DNA of 64,000 bases from Nematostella vectensis (lineage: Eukaryota > Cnidaria > Anthozoa > Actiniaria > Edwardsiidae): NCBI RefSeq assembly GCF_932526225.1, contig NC_064041.1:9716813-9780812 (forward strand), in the 5' to 3' direction. Positions 22,650 to 32,412 of this stretch are shown piece by piece. The notes beneath the pieces were generated by a model. That model worked only from the letters and a program-made list of their open reading frames with translations. It was not told where the DNA came from and made no database searches. The number at the start of each line of letters is the position of its first letter. Within the stretch, counting starts at the first letter, position 1. Made by a program: the position numbers and the translations under genes.

Positions 22650-23194
22650 AACCTGCGCAACAGGCGTCCCTTTTTAGGGCCTAAATCGCCCTATTGCCCC
22701 TCACAAGTGTTAATGGATATTCAAGGGAGCTAAGGGGGGCTCCCATACAAATATCCAGAGCAATTCATCCGCATGGTGTTGGGGCACCATAAAGAAAGCA
22801 AACGCGGAAATTACCTCTAACCGTCGTGTGGACTTCAAAATGAGGGAAAGACGTTATCGATTGAGCCTTGCATACTCCTCTCAATGTGGGATGTAAACCT
22901 TAATATTTTAGTGTTTAAAACGCTCATGAATCGACAAAAATGTGTATCGATGTATATCATTAAATAAAAACAAATTCAGGGAATGAAATAGAAGCAAGGA
23001 TGTCACTGGCTGCGTATTATTGATGATATAAATGATGGAGCACCGACATTATCAATCTTATTCTACAACTTATTGTTACACTAAAATGTACTCATACAAT
23101 GTAGGAGATAAGAATAAAACGTTTTATTTGTCGTTTAAATAGGGTTTGGATATTTACTGTAGAATTCAGTTTCTGAATTTAGCCCTATTTTCTA

Positions 23195-23445
23195 AGGTTA
23201 CCAAAAGGAACACCCAAAGTTACGAAAGGGAACATGTGCTCCTTTTTGTAACTTGGCTTAGGTTACAAAAAGGATCACAAATGTTACAAAAGGGAGCACA
23301 TGGTTACAAAAAGGAACATATGCTCCTTTTTGTAACTTGGCCTATGTTACAAAAAGGAGCACTGTTCCCTTTCGTAACCAAACCTTGGTTACAAAAAGGA
23401 ACAAAGTTACAAAAAGGAACACGACTCGGTTACAAAAAGGCCCAT
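23195..23445. repeat. Cluster of twelve 16-18-bp motifs at the recombinase element end
   Basis: Twelve near-identical copies of RGTTACAAAAAGGAACA occur in 250 bp, nine on the plus strand and three inverted (CTCCTTTTTGTAAC or TTCCCTTTCGTAAC). Substitutions concentrate at a few positions (AAC/AGC/ATC before the last A). Spacing is irregular, unlike a simple tandem repeat. This looks like an array of protein-binding sites. Four more copies sit at the opposite end. Confidence 0.9.
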
Positions 23446-23465
23446 GAATCTATTCATTCATTCAT

Positions 23466-23902
23466 TCATTGAGTTGGCTCAGTTACAGGCTTCAGAACTG
23501 CAAGCTTGACAAGGTTGTCTAACTCTTTCTCAAGTGCAGGTTTAACACTGATAGGTACTCGTCGTGGTGGACTTTGAGTAGGCACGGCATTGCCATCAAC
23601 CTTGAGATTTACTTTTCCTGAGAAACATCCTACAGCGGTGTCATCAAATATAGCTTTGTATTCAGTCACTAATTCTGTGAATCCATCAGCGACTACATGG
23701 ACCTGCTTGAAGTTATCATAGTTGACCGTGATATAACATTGACTGTGGCACCGCAATCAACCTGGAATTTGACTCTCCGTCCATCTTTTAGACACATCTC
23801 AGCATATAAGGGACCACTAGAGACAGAGTTAATTGATTCAGATATGACTGGGCATACCATTTCAGCAGAGGAATCGGAGTCAGTTTGTTTCTTGCCACCC
23901 AA
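23466..23902 (-). pseudogene. Ty3/gypsy protease and start of RT
   Basis: The frame at 23902-23693 has the retropepsin block FQVDCGATVNVISRS, with DCG instead of the usual DTG/DSG. After a shift, 23660-23466 reads FDDTAVGCFSGKVNLKVDG and VKLAVLKPVTEPTQ, the lead-in to RT, and stops at the recombinase element border. The decay fits the rest of the element. Confidence 0.82.
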
Positions 23903-24741
23903 ACTTGGGCAGCAACTCGAGAAATGGTTGGGAGCCTTGCAATTATTGCATCTCTTCCCCCAAGCTTTTCAGAATTCCTTCTTTAGAGTGTGAGAATAGC
24001 CACAAAATTTGCATTTAGCAGCTTGACGAGGATTCGTGCCTCAAGGTTTACCATTACCGACTGGCTTGTTCCTTTGACCATGTGAAACTCCTTTTGTTTT
24101 TTTGCTTGTTTATATTCAATTTGTGTACCTCCTCTTCCATTCCAGAAATAATCTTCAGTTAATCTGACGTTTTCTCATAACTGTGACAAATGTCAAGTGC
24201 TTTCTGTAGAGTGAGGTTTCCTTCTTGCAGCAGACGCTTTCTGGTATGATCATCTTTCACACCAACTACCACTCTATCCCTCAGTAAGGAAGTTTTCAAG
24301 CACTCACAGAAATACAAGTCTCGGCCAATGTCTTCAGGCTTGCAACATAGCTGTCAATACTCTCATCAGGTTTTCTGGACTCGAGTGTTGAACTTGTACC
24401 TCTCGAAGGTCTCGTTGGTTTCACCAAGTATGTGAGCATCAAGTTTGGTTAGGATATCTTTAGCAGTGTCAGTTTCTACAGGGTCACAGCCATTGTAGAT
24501 TTGTAAAGCTTTTATTCCCATGGTAGAGATCAAGAGAGATTTCTTGAATTGAGGCGTGTGAATCGGCGTTAGAGACGATACAATAATGCTGCCACAGCTG
24601 TTTCCATATTTTCCAACTTTCAACTCCATTCTTTGCCAATTTCACGGGCTCAGGCGGTTTAAAGGCATAACCCGGCTGAAAAGATGATGCTGCAGGTGGA
24701 GGAGCTGGAGGAGTCTCTTCAGATTCGCCAGTAGCAGGCAT
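23903..24741 (-). pseudogene. Ty3/gypsy gag region
   Basis: The N-terminus (24741) is Pro/Ala-rich (MPATGESEETPPAPPPAA). It is followed by a capsid-like segment (VESWKIWKQLWQHY, then the frame of 24629-24366). Between 24030 and 23900 are two zinc-knuckle-like Cys clusters (CKFCGYSH; CNNCKAPNH). Several frame changes occur. Confidence 0.75.
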
Positions 24742-24900
24742 GGCACAGTACAGAGCAGTGTAGGTTCAATCCACGTGGTCTGAGGTCGAGAGTCGAGCGA
24801 GTTTTGAACGCGAATTTAGCAAGGAAATTCGTCAAAACACAGCCCACAACTTGAAGTTCCAGTTGAGATCAAGATAAATTAGCTAACCACGCTGCCACCA

Positions 24901-25047
24901 TGTTTCAAGATGTGGGCTAACAGTAGATAATCTCACGAAAAGATCAGAGAAAGACAACGACACGAGTGATTAGCTCTGTAGCCAAAATTGAGGAACTGCA
25001 TCCGGGACTTTATTGTTATTACCACAGGGAACCCAGATATTGTAACA
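24901..25047 (-). repeat. 5' LTR of the Ty3/gypsy element
   Basis: 147 bp matching 15364-15506 with few differences, including a small insertion near 25015. The outer side carries the target duplicate AATGC at 25048-25052. Confidence 0.92.
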
Positions 25048-25052
25048 AATGC

Positions 25053-25575
25053 CTCTTGTTCTTGCCTAGCAAAAAACGAGTTTACCTCTTCTACAAGTTT
25101 CAAGTGTTCATTAAACGTACCGGGCATATCGTTTTCGGTAGCTTCCTTGTCAATTCTAAACACATGCGCGTACTTAGCCATTACGTTCTGGATGGGAACA
25201 AGTTTTTTTGCCGACGTTGCCATTCGAACCGCCTTGTTGCCAGTATCACATACAAAGACAGTGTTGCGATACATGCACCAATCAGTTTGTTCCACTGACT
25301 TTTTATCCCATCTCGATGGCCTTGACTGTCACCACATGCCCTTTGCTCGATGATATGAATAAGGTACCTTGTTCTGTGATGCCGATCTATATGCCTCGAG
25401 TTAAATTCACCGCTCTCTGTCATTCCCAAAACAATTCCTATCAGTGGTTTTCCCACTTGCATCATTGACGCTTTGAATGAAGACTTTAGCTCTCCCACGA
25501 AACCATCGTCCAATCGCCTCAACAAGAGCCTGTCATCAGGCTCACAAAGATTATTAACCAAAATCGACACGGGAC
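25053..25575 (-). pseudogene. Middle exon of the NHL-motif gene, upstream of the insertion
   Basis: The exon starts at 25575 after a 3' splice site (tttcatgtttccag|GTCCC). It joins in frame to the exon ending at 26208 (GGAATGA|GTCCC gives NGM-S-PVSILVNNL). It reads EPDDRLLLRRLDDGFVGELK and VGKPLIGIVLGMTESGEF. After a single-frame change near 25290 it gives NTVFVCDTGNKAVRMATSAK, an NHL-repeat-like VCDTGN strand motif. It ends FFARQEQEAF at the LTR. With one target duplicate removed, the frame continues as ERTGKWN at 15363. The frameshift suggests the gene was, or became, non-functional apart from the insertion. Confidence 0.72.
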
Positions 25576-26207
25576 CTGGAAACATGAAAATATATGCACA
25601 CATTAAATCAATATTGTTGATGGAAAAAAACCAGACAGGGGTGATCGTCGGTAAAAACCAATGTTAACAATAAGGCATAGTACTATCAGGGCCGTAGCCA
25701 GAGGCCAGTGAGGCACTCGGTAAAAATGTTGGATATTTTTTTTTTATTATTTAGAACCAAACTCGTACACTTACCATATCGTGCTTAATGTAAACAATTA
25801 GTCTCTTGAAATTCGGTGGTCAAATCTGCCTCGGTAATATTTATTTTCGTCTACGACCCTGACTTTGGGTGTGGTCAGCAGCAATTTTAACTCCTTATGT
25901 ACAGTGAATGATCTTATAAACGCCCGATTTCGAAGGTCCGAGGGGGGGCGTTCAATAGATAGGAGGCGTTTATTAGAGAGAGGCGTTCATTATAAATCTA
26001 AACAATAGAAATTGTAATGCGTGATTGCTTGATATACCTACACGTCATACGAGCTACGTAAATACGTTAGAGAGCGCCACCCTCATTTTGAACTTGTAAC
26101 CTGAGGGGGGGAGTTCGTTAGATAGGAGTCGTTCATTAGAGAGGGGGCGTTTATTAGATCATTTACGGTAAGCATATTGGGTGTGGTCGGAGCATATTGA
26201 TACTTAC

Positions 26208-26660
26208 TCATTCCATTCAAGACAAAATCTTCAGCAACGCTCCTTACTTGTATATAGCTGTGAATGCTTGGATTAGCATCACTTGCGTTGTTACTGTTGT
26301 CTCCAGTCATGTTGCCAGATGAGCCTTCACCCGTTGTGTCAGGGCTAGACAAGGTGGTGTTGGTGCTTTCTATGCTTGGTCTCTCTTGCTGGCTATCAGA
26401 AGAGTTGTTGGTCTTTTTATGTGAAGGAGCTCCATTTCGGGATTTGATTGGCTTGCCTCTTGTTATTTTGTGGCTGCAGTTCGTTGCTTTTCCGTGGCTC
26501 ATTTTCTTGATTTCCACCATTCATCATTCTTGTTACCAGTATACAAAATAGCTGGTTATCAGTAACTGCCGCATCTGCCAAGTCCTCCATGCGTTTATCG
26601 TATACAAAGAATAAGGACAAGTCCAGCTTCTTTGCTTGTTTAGAACCTGACAACACAACC
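26208..26660 (-). pseudogene. Upstream exon(s) of the NHL-motif gene
   Basis: A 3' splice site (ctttttttgcag|GTTGTG) opens near 26660 and a strong donor (GGAATGA|GTAAGTA) closes at 26208. One frame reads QAKKLDLSLFFVYDKRME at the 5' end. Another reads Ser/Thr/Asn-rich sequence (SSDSQQERPSIEST) and SVAEDFVLNGM up to the donor. The change of frame between them, near 26525, is unexplained: either a small intron or a frameshift. No domain is recognised in this part. Confidence 0.5.
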
Positions 26661-26708
26661 TGCAAAAAAGTCTGATATTTTCGATTTGCACAACACCAAT
26701 GAAACAAA

Positions 26709-26818
26709 ATTATTACCAAATATCTCCGAAAAACAAAACTAGAAATTAAGTTATTTAATTTAAATGAAGGAAATAACTTAATTTCTAGTTTTGTTTTTCG
26801 GAGATATTTGGTAATAAT
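26709..26818. repeat. Perfect palindrome, 48-bp arms
   Basis: Positions 26709-26756 and 26771-26818 are exact reverse complements, separated by a 14-base spacer (aatttaaatgaagg). The sequence ttatttaatttaaatgaaggaaata recurs directly after the second arm with one change (26819 on). The layout suggests a foldback copying event rather than a transposon, since the arms have no element-like ends. Confidence 0.92.
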
Positions 26819-26829
26819 TTATTTAATTT

Positions 26830-27433
26830 CAATGAAGGAAATAAGTGCCGAACTCTACCATGTTTGATCCTAGAGATTTATTCATGTACGTATGAAGTAT
26901 GAACGATAAATTAATTACGCATTTAGTGTGATAGAATTCTATCAGTCTTTAATGAATTGTAACTAATTTTCATGATATAATATATAGGTTTTATAGGTTA
27001 TTGTTAGATACTTTTATTATTCCATATTCAAATGTACCTTTTCTGGTGTTTATTGAATAAATGTATTATTATTATTAATATAATGCATATAATTTTCAAG
27101 CTCAAAACCATCGCTTGGAACCGTGGAAGGTTCTTAAAGTAAGAAACGTGTTTTTTAGGAAACGGCCGCGCACTAGTTTGTTCATTTCCCTTCACCGGCA
27201 GCCGTGTTGAACACTGCGAAACATTTTAAAGATTCCCATCCCCAAGGCTGCTGCACGGCGTCTTTGATATTTTACCGTTTACAGGGAAAAGTGTTCTCCG
27301 ATTTCTCAAACAAGGGGTCGCACTAGAAATGTGATGCGTTGACAGATCGGGCAACGCAAATTTTAACAGGGGTCGCTGGGCTGGTCGGTGTCGTGGGCGC
27401 AGGGGGGTAGTCTCTAGGGGTCTTACGAGCAAG
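26830..27433. other. Gene-free stretch
   Basis: AT-rich, with a TTATTATTATTAATA run near 27066. The minus-strand 75-codon frame at 27226-27453 has no recognisable feature. Confidence 0.4.
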
Positions 27434-27790
27434 GTGGCTAAACACCAAGACACGATGGTTTTAGCGGAGAGTAAGAAAAACTCGATCAGCGAGCTGGTCT
27501 CTAAGGCTCAGCAAGACGGGCATATCTCAGACGAATTGTTTCGGCTAATACTTCGGGAACAGAGATACTACGCGCTCAAGGCCGCTATCAGAGCTCGACA
27601 CGGCCTCGCATCGCGCGAGAAAAAAAAGCAGGAAAGGGCCCTCCCTGGAGACACGCGAAAAGATGAAAAAGAGGCTGCGAGGAGTTCGGGAGCGAGGTGT
27701 TCGAGTAAAGCTCAGGTTTAAACGCCACGCCAGCGGCTTTGAATTTACGGCCGAAAAACGGTCATTCCTCGCTGCTCCGTAGGGTGGCGG
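27434..27790 (+). CDS. Short helical basic ORF, unrecognised
   Basis: The 95-codon frame begins MAKHQDTMVLAESKKNSISE and continues with a heptad-rich helix (LVSKAQQDGHISDELFRLIL then ALKAAIRARHG) and a basic tail. Just past 27660 a second frame stays open and basic (MKKRLRGVRERGVRVKLRF) to 27780, so a frameshift may divide one protein. I recall similar helical segments in repetitive cnidarian proteins, so a mobile-element origin is plausible. No function is assigned. Confidence 0.4.
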
Positions 27791-27806
27791 CTTAACCCAA
27801 TGTTAT

Positions 27807-27873
27807 GCACATGTGTATATATACGTACGTATACGCACATGTGTATATATACGTACGTATACGCACATGTGCA
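27807..27873. repeat. 28-bp palindromic tandem repeat
   Basis: About 2.4 copies of a 28-bp unit (GCACATGTGTATATATACGT then ACGTATAC). The unit contains the self-complementary words ACGTACGT and GCACATGTGC, so a single strand can fold. Confidence 0.85.
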
Positions 27874-27959
27874 TATACCACAGGACAGACGGGGGGTCTA
27901 ATTGCAAGGTTCCCACTCGTTTTTATGAAAGGCCCCAGTCCCGCCGCTGTCGATAGACA

Positions 27960-28105
27960 GCGGATTAATGATTGCTAACCATTGCTAATTATTTATCTAC
28001 GCGGAGTGTGTTTTGTGTAGATTAATAATTGCTAATTACTAATCTACGCGAAGTGGTCCCGACGTAGATTGATAATTAGCAATTATTAATATACGCGAAA
28101 CGCGT
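27960..28105. repeat. Nested inverted repeats around AATAATTGCTAATTA and TCTACGCG
   Basis: The words AATTGCTAATTA and TCTACGCG recur four times in alternating orientation (for example GTAGATTA...TAATCTAC, then GTAGATTGATAATTAGCAAT). The stretch can form several hairpins. It may be a degenerate MITE cluster. Confidence 0.65.
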
Positions 28106-28804
28106 TTTGGTGTCTATGAAAATCCAAAGTCCCCCCCTTCTGTACTTTACAAAACGAATTGAAGCATGTTTTTTTAGAGTATGTGTACCAAGTATTCGGA
28201 AAATTGATAGTCTAGCAGGCTAATGAACAACCAATCATCACCTGAAACCAATTCTCACATGCTGTCTTATGATCGGCAATTATTCGCTTTTGTCTCCAGG
28301 TAAATTGAGATGCTCTACGCTCTCAATTGTTATCAATTTTTCTGAGTTTACTTATATCTGCTCTACAGTCTGTCACATACTAAATAAATATTTTACGTTT
28401 TGGTGAAATTGTAAAGTAAGGCATTATTTATTCTTTGTCAGAAGGATTTTTTGTTGGTTCCCATTACTAATTAGCGAACAAAATTGTATTAATTTTTCTC
28501 CTAAAATCGTTACGATTTGCAGAATTGATTTATAATTGCTCGTGGTAATTTTTCACTGAACGTTTCGAGAAAAAATATCAAACAAGTGGCAGCGCTTTGT
28601 AAGTTGTGCTGAGGAAATGATGAAACAAATGATTTAATTGAGTAAAACACAATTACGGAATATATGAGGCGGATAAACCAAGGGAGCGTTGAACTAGTGT
28701 TAGTTTCTTGTAAGTCAGGGTAGGGATGGCCATTGGGAGGCCTAAATTTACACCCCCTTCCCCTAAAATCTCTTCCTCCTCCAGTACCTTCATCTAACAG
28801 ACAT
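28106..28804. other. Gene-free stretch
   Basis: AT-rich DNA with no recognisable exon. Earlier exons of the gene at 28950 could be here, but I could not find a clear one. Confidence 0.4.
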
Positions 28805-28909
28805 CAGTGCCGTAGCTAGATTTTTTTATTTTGCCGGGGGGCAGCCGACTTCGATTGTTATCTAAGGGGTGGGGGCTCCCGCCTTGCCCCCGTGCTAACT
28901 ACGGCCCTG
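28805..28909. mobile_element. Short MITE with CAGKGCCGTAG ends
   Basis: CAGTGCCGTAGCTAGA at the left and the reverse complement of CAGGGCCGTAGTTAGCA at the right enclose about 75 bp that also fold back (G-rich against C-rich). A single similar end, cagggccgtagccagagg, occurs at about 25689. No clear target duplication is visible. Confidence 0.6.
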
Positions 28910-28949
28910 AACACACATTACGCTCATAATGTTTATTTTCCATTCAAAG

Positions 28950-31940
28950 CTGTGAAACAACGTTGCTGCAACCTAGAGTGTCTTAAGAAAATGGACCCGA
29001 TAGATGCTCATAGCCAGGAAGAACTTTATACAGCACAATGCCAAAGATCAGAAAGAAGTCTTGTTAAATTTTCTCTGGGAACATTGCCCTGTGAATGCAA
29101 GGTAAGATTATCTAACTTGCAAAAAACCTTTAGCTGGGAATTTTGTCCCTCAAGATCTTTTCTACTCAACTACCGTAATTGCTCGAATTTACAAAACACT
29201 ACGACGGAAAAACAAAATATTGCTATTTTTTTGTTTTTGAATTTTTTAAATGGCAGTAGACCTATTTTGATATTATTATTTTTCTTGTGTTTCTCTTATT
29301 TGTGTCAACATTTTCACAGTGGGAATATCTCTCTAGTGTTACTCATTGACCGTTCCATGCGTTAGTAAAGCAAAATTGACTAAAAATGTAAAAATAATGG
29401 AAATGTTAAAGCCTACAATTGATCGATACCCGTAATGTTACAAGAGGGATTGGGATTCTTGACTGTGTAGAAATAGATCATATTCCTCCTTCTTTTTGTC
29501 ATTGGTAAGGGTCGTTAAACGATCACGATCCGGGGGGGTTGGGAGGAGAGGAATCGTCGGCTAAATAAATTGTAACCTTAAGGGTAGCACTTCGGGTGTG
29601 GTCAAAAGCAATTCTTACTCCTAGCAGTTAGCACAGTGGATATTAAAACATGTTTCCGATCTTGACACATGTGCTTACCTTGTAGGTGAAAGTGAACTTT
29701 CTTATGGTGGGCCACACACACGAAGCGGTGGACCAGTTATTTAACAAGTATGTATAAAATAGACCGTTATCCCTCCCCTAATATTGCCTAGGGATAACTG
29801 TAATCATTGAACAGGGTCAAGTGTTAAATATGAGAAGTAATAATTTACACATTCAATTTGCATTTTGACCAAGTAGAGAAGGACGATTACCTTAAATATG
29901 TGCTTTGGTATCTTACCTTTATATCAGTCAATCTCTATAACCATTTTATGAATTTTGTACTGCCCTTCTTGCAGGTTCTCTGAAGCGCTTAGAAAACAGA
30001 ACACTCTCACGTTATCTCGTAAGTATCTTTTGCCGACGTTGTTTTGAAAATCAAAATTATGCTTTAAAACGTTTTTTTATATAAATAAATTGGTTTCCCA
30101 AGGTCATAACACGATAGATACTCATATTCTGTTATTAATAATTGCTGCATTTGACTAGTTTGGAGACTTGTTCAATAATGGCGTTTGATTGTTTTTACCT
30201 CGGATATTTAGGGGGGGGGGGATTCTAATATTTTTAACCTCCCACCCCTCCCCCTGAAAGCACCACCCACCCCTCCCCCTTAAAACCACTACCCACCCTA
30301 CCCACCTTATGGAATCACTCCACAGCCCCAAACAACAACACCCACAGCACTTCATCCGACCCCAAATCATTTCCTCAGCCACCTCTTTGTTAGTTTCCTC
30401 GTCATTATCGTCGAGATCGTCGTTATATCAAATAAGAATGAATATTAATTCAACACTTATCGAGGCAGACCAGATGCATTTGCACGACTCATAGATGTGC
30501 TTCACACTGTATTTTTGTATTCTATTCGATTTAACAGAGCTAGAGTCAACTCTGGAAAAATGTTATACGCCAGCCCCCAAAGTCCACGAGATCAGCAAGA
30601 TGTACGACATCCGGAAATGGGTGAAGACATTTTGCGAAGAGCTCCATGGCCTTACCACACCGCATGTTTTTAAGATAGAAATGGCACCATCTGGTAAGGT
30701 TGTCCTTAGATACAAGCACTTGTCATCGGACAAGACAGAGAAGTGCAAACCAGAGGACGAAAATCCAGAAAACTGGATCACCTTGATTAAGGTAAGTAAA
30801 ATTTATTCAAATGACCAACAATGAACCCCAGAGGTAAACAGAGATGGACTGCGCAGCAAAATAAGAAGTAGAGCATACCAATGGTCTCAAATAGAAAGAC
30901 TCCCAAAATATTTCATATAATTAAATTAGTATTTATTGTTTGCTTACTCTTCTAAGGAAACAGTAGAAGTGCCACTAGACATAGTAAGCCCAGACCAGGA
31001 GAAGATGGTGTTCGAGAGGGTGCAGGGTGACCTCAAGAAGTTCTACAGTGGGTCCCGCCTCTTTGGAGAAGAAGAGAAAAAAGAGTGTGAAGAGTTGATG
31101 TCCAGTGAGCACAACTTCGTCTCCCCGAAAGTGCGCAGCGAAGAGTTCGACGACTTAAAGGCGCTGGTCACCAAAAAACAAGAGCAGACCAAGGAGCAAT
31201 TGCCCTGCACCCGTGAAATAGCAGATGTGAGACCTGCAGCTGTCCCGGATGAAGTAGAGCTTGAAATCCAGAAGCAATTTGACAGTATCAGACCGGTGAG
31301 TGGTAGAGAAAGAGTCTACTACAATACCTAAAGCAATTTAAAGAAAATTGAGCAAACACCCAGCTAACCACCAGTTTTCATGAGTATTGTTTTTGCTTTA
31401 TTTTTATTTTATTTTTTATTTTTTTGGGGGGGGGTGTAACATATAAAATGGTCAAAATAAATTAAAGCGAACGTAATGGGGATGTAATACTATTGAAGTC
31501 TACTATTGTTATAGCTTATGAAGACACCCATTTTCAAATCTTTGCAGGTTTATAGTGGACCCTACAGGCCGCCTACGACAGTTCTCCAAGTAATGGGCTA
31601 CGAGCAGTTGAAAGAGGGGGATCTTGTAGCGGTGAATGTTGCCAATTATGATAAGATCCCGTGCATTAGCAAGGTCGTCGAGCTGAGGGACCAAGAGTTC
31701 GTCATAGAGTGGTGGAAAGGGACGTGGCTCAAGTCATGGGAGGTTTGGCCGGGATGCGAGCAGGATGTGTTACCCTTTAGGAGCATTCTCCTCTATGCTT
31801 TCGAGCTAGATGACAGGGGGAGGTTGTCGAAAGACACACGAAAGAACTTAAAAAATGCTTATAGAGTTTTAAATGGAACTTATAGAAATATTGACAAGTC
31901 ACCATATTTTATTGCTATTTCCTGCGTACTTTTTAATTGA
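28950..31940 (+). CDS. DUF7869-like gene, six joined exons
   Basis: Exons 28950-29101, 29686-29747, 29975-30018, 30538-30791, 30957-31295 and 31548-31940 all have GT-AG borders, and their phases join into one open frame of about 413 codons. The first has a Cys cluster (QRCCNLECLKKM) and ends CECK. The second and third give VNFLMVGHTHEAVDQLFNK-FSEALRK, the GHTHExxDQ motif I associate with DUF7869 proteins of cnidarians and fish. The last gives GYEQLKEGDLVAVNV and IEWWKGTWLKSW. The long central region expected before GHTHE is absent, so exons may have been lost or lie unseen. An upstream exon is implied by the acceptor at 28949. The last 20 or so codons run into a minisatellite. Function unknown; a domesticated transposon origin is possible. 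Confidence 0.72.
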
Positions 31941-32412
31941 AAGTATTGAACTCACAATTTATTGCCAGAAACTGTCGAGGCTGTACACGGAAATTTCCTG
32001 GGCACTTTTAAAGGGCCAGTAATGAACTCACAATTTATTACCAGAAACTGCCGAGCCAGTACGCGGGAAATTCCTGCGTACTTTTGAAGGGCCAGTATTG
32101 AGCTCACAATTTATTACCAGAAACTGCCGAGCCAGTACGCGGGAAATTCCTGCGTACTTTTTAGGGGCCAGTATTGCCAATATCGAAGTCATAATTTATT
32201 GCCAAAAACTGTCGAACAAGTACACGGGAATTTCCTGCGTACTTTTTAGGGGCCGGTATTGCCAATATCGATGTCATAATTTATTGCCAGAAACTGTCGA
32301 ACAAATACACGGGAATTTCCTGCGTACTTTTTAGGGGCCAGTATTGAGGTCAATTGTTATTGCCAGAAACTATTGAGCCAGTACACGGGAATTTCCTGCG
32401 TACTTTTAAAGT
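31905..32412 (+). repeat. Minisatellite, about six units of 75-88 bp
   Basis: Units share CAGAAACTGYCGARC..GTACACGGGAA and TTCCTGCGTACTTTTTAGGG. Two consecutive units carry an extra GCCAATATCGAWGTCAT. The array begins inside the last exon of the preceding gene (TTTCCTGCGTACTTTTT at 31917) and supplies its stop codon. Confidence 0.88.

Larger units (their letters stand above)
18074..23470 (-). mobile_element. Tyrosine-recombinase (Crypton-like) element inserted in pol
   Basis: About 5.4 kb separate the two halves of the host retrotransposon's RT. Both edges are TTCA/ATTC tetranucleotide runs (18073-18101 and 23450-23470). Just inside them are inverted AGATTCAT words and a first copy of the motif GTTACRAAAAGGAACA in mirrored orientation. 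The inside holds minus-strand ORFs for a C2H2/YR protein and a SANT-like C-terminus. No RT is present, so DIRS or Ngaro is unlikely; Crypton-like is the nearest known class. Exact borders are inferred. Confidence 0.75.
15364..25047 (-). mobile_element. Ty3/gypsy LTR retrotransposon, interrupted and decayed
   Basis: The two LTRs are 15364-15506 and 24901-25047. On the minus strand they start TGTTACAATATC and end TGAAACA. A 5-bp target duplication AATGC sits at 15359-15363 and 25048-25052. After the 5' LTR comes TGGTGGCAGCGTGG, a plausible primer-binding site; before the 3' LTR is a purine run (AAAAGAGAAAGGA). The order gag, protease, RT, RNase H, integrase on the minus strand identifies Ty3/gypsy. 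Stops and deletions (see parts) mean it is dead. A second element occupies about 18074-23470 within pol. Confidence 0.93.
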
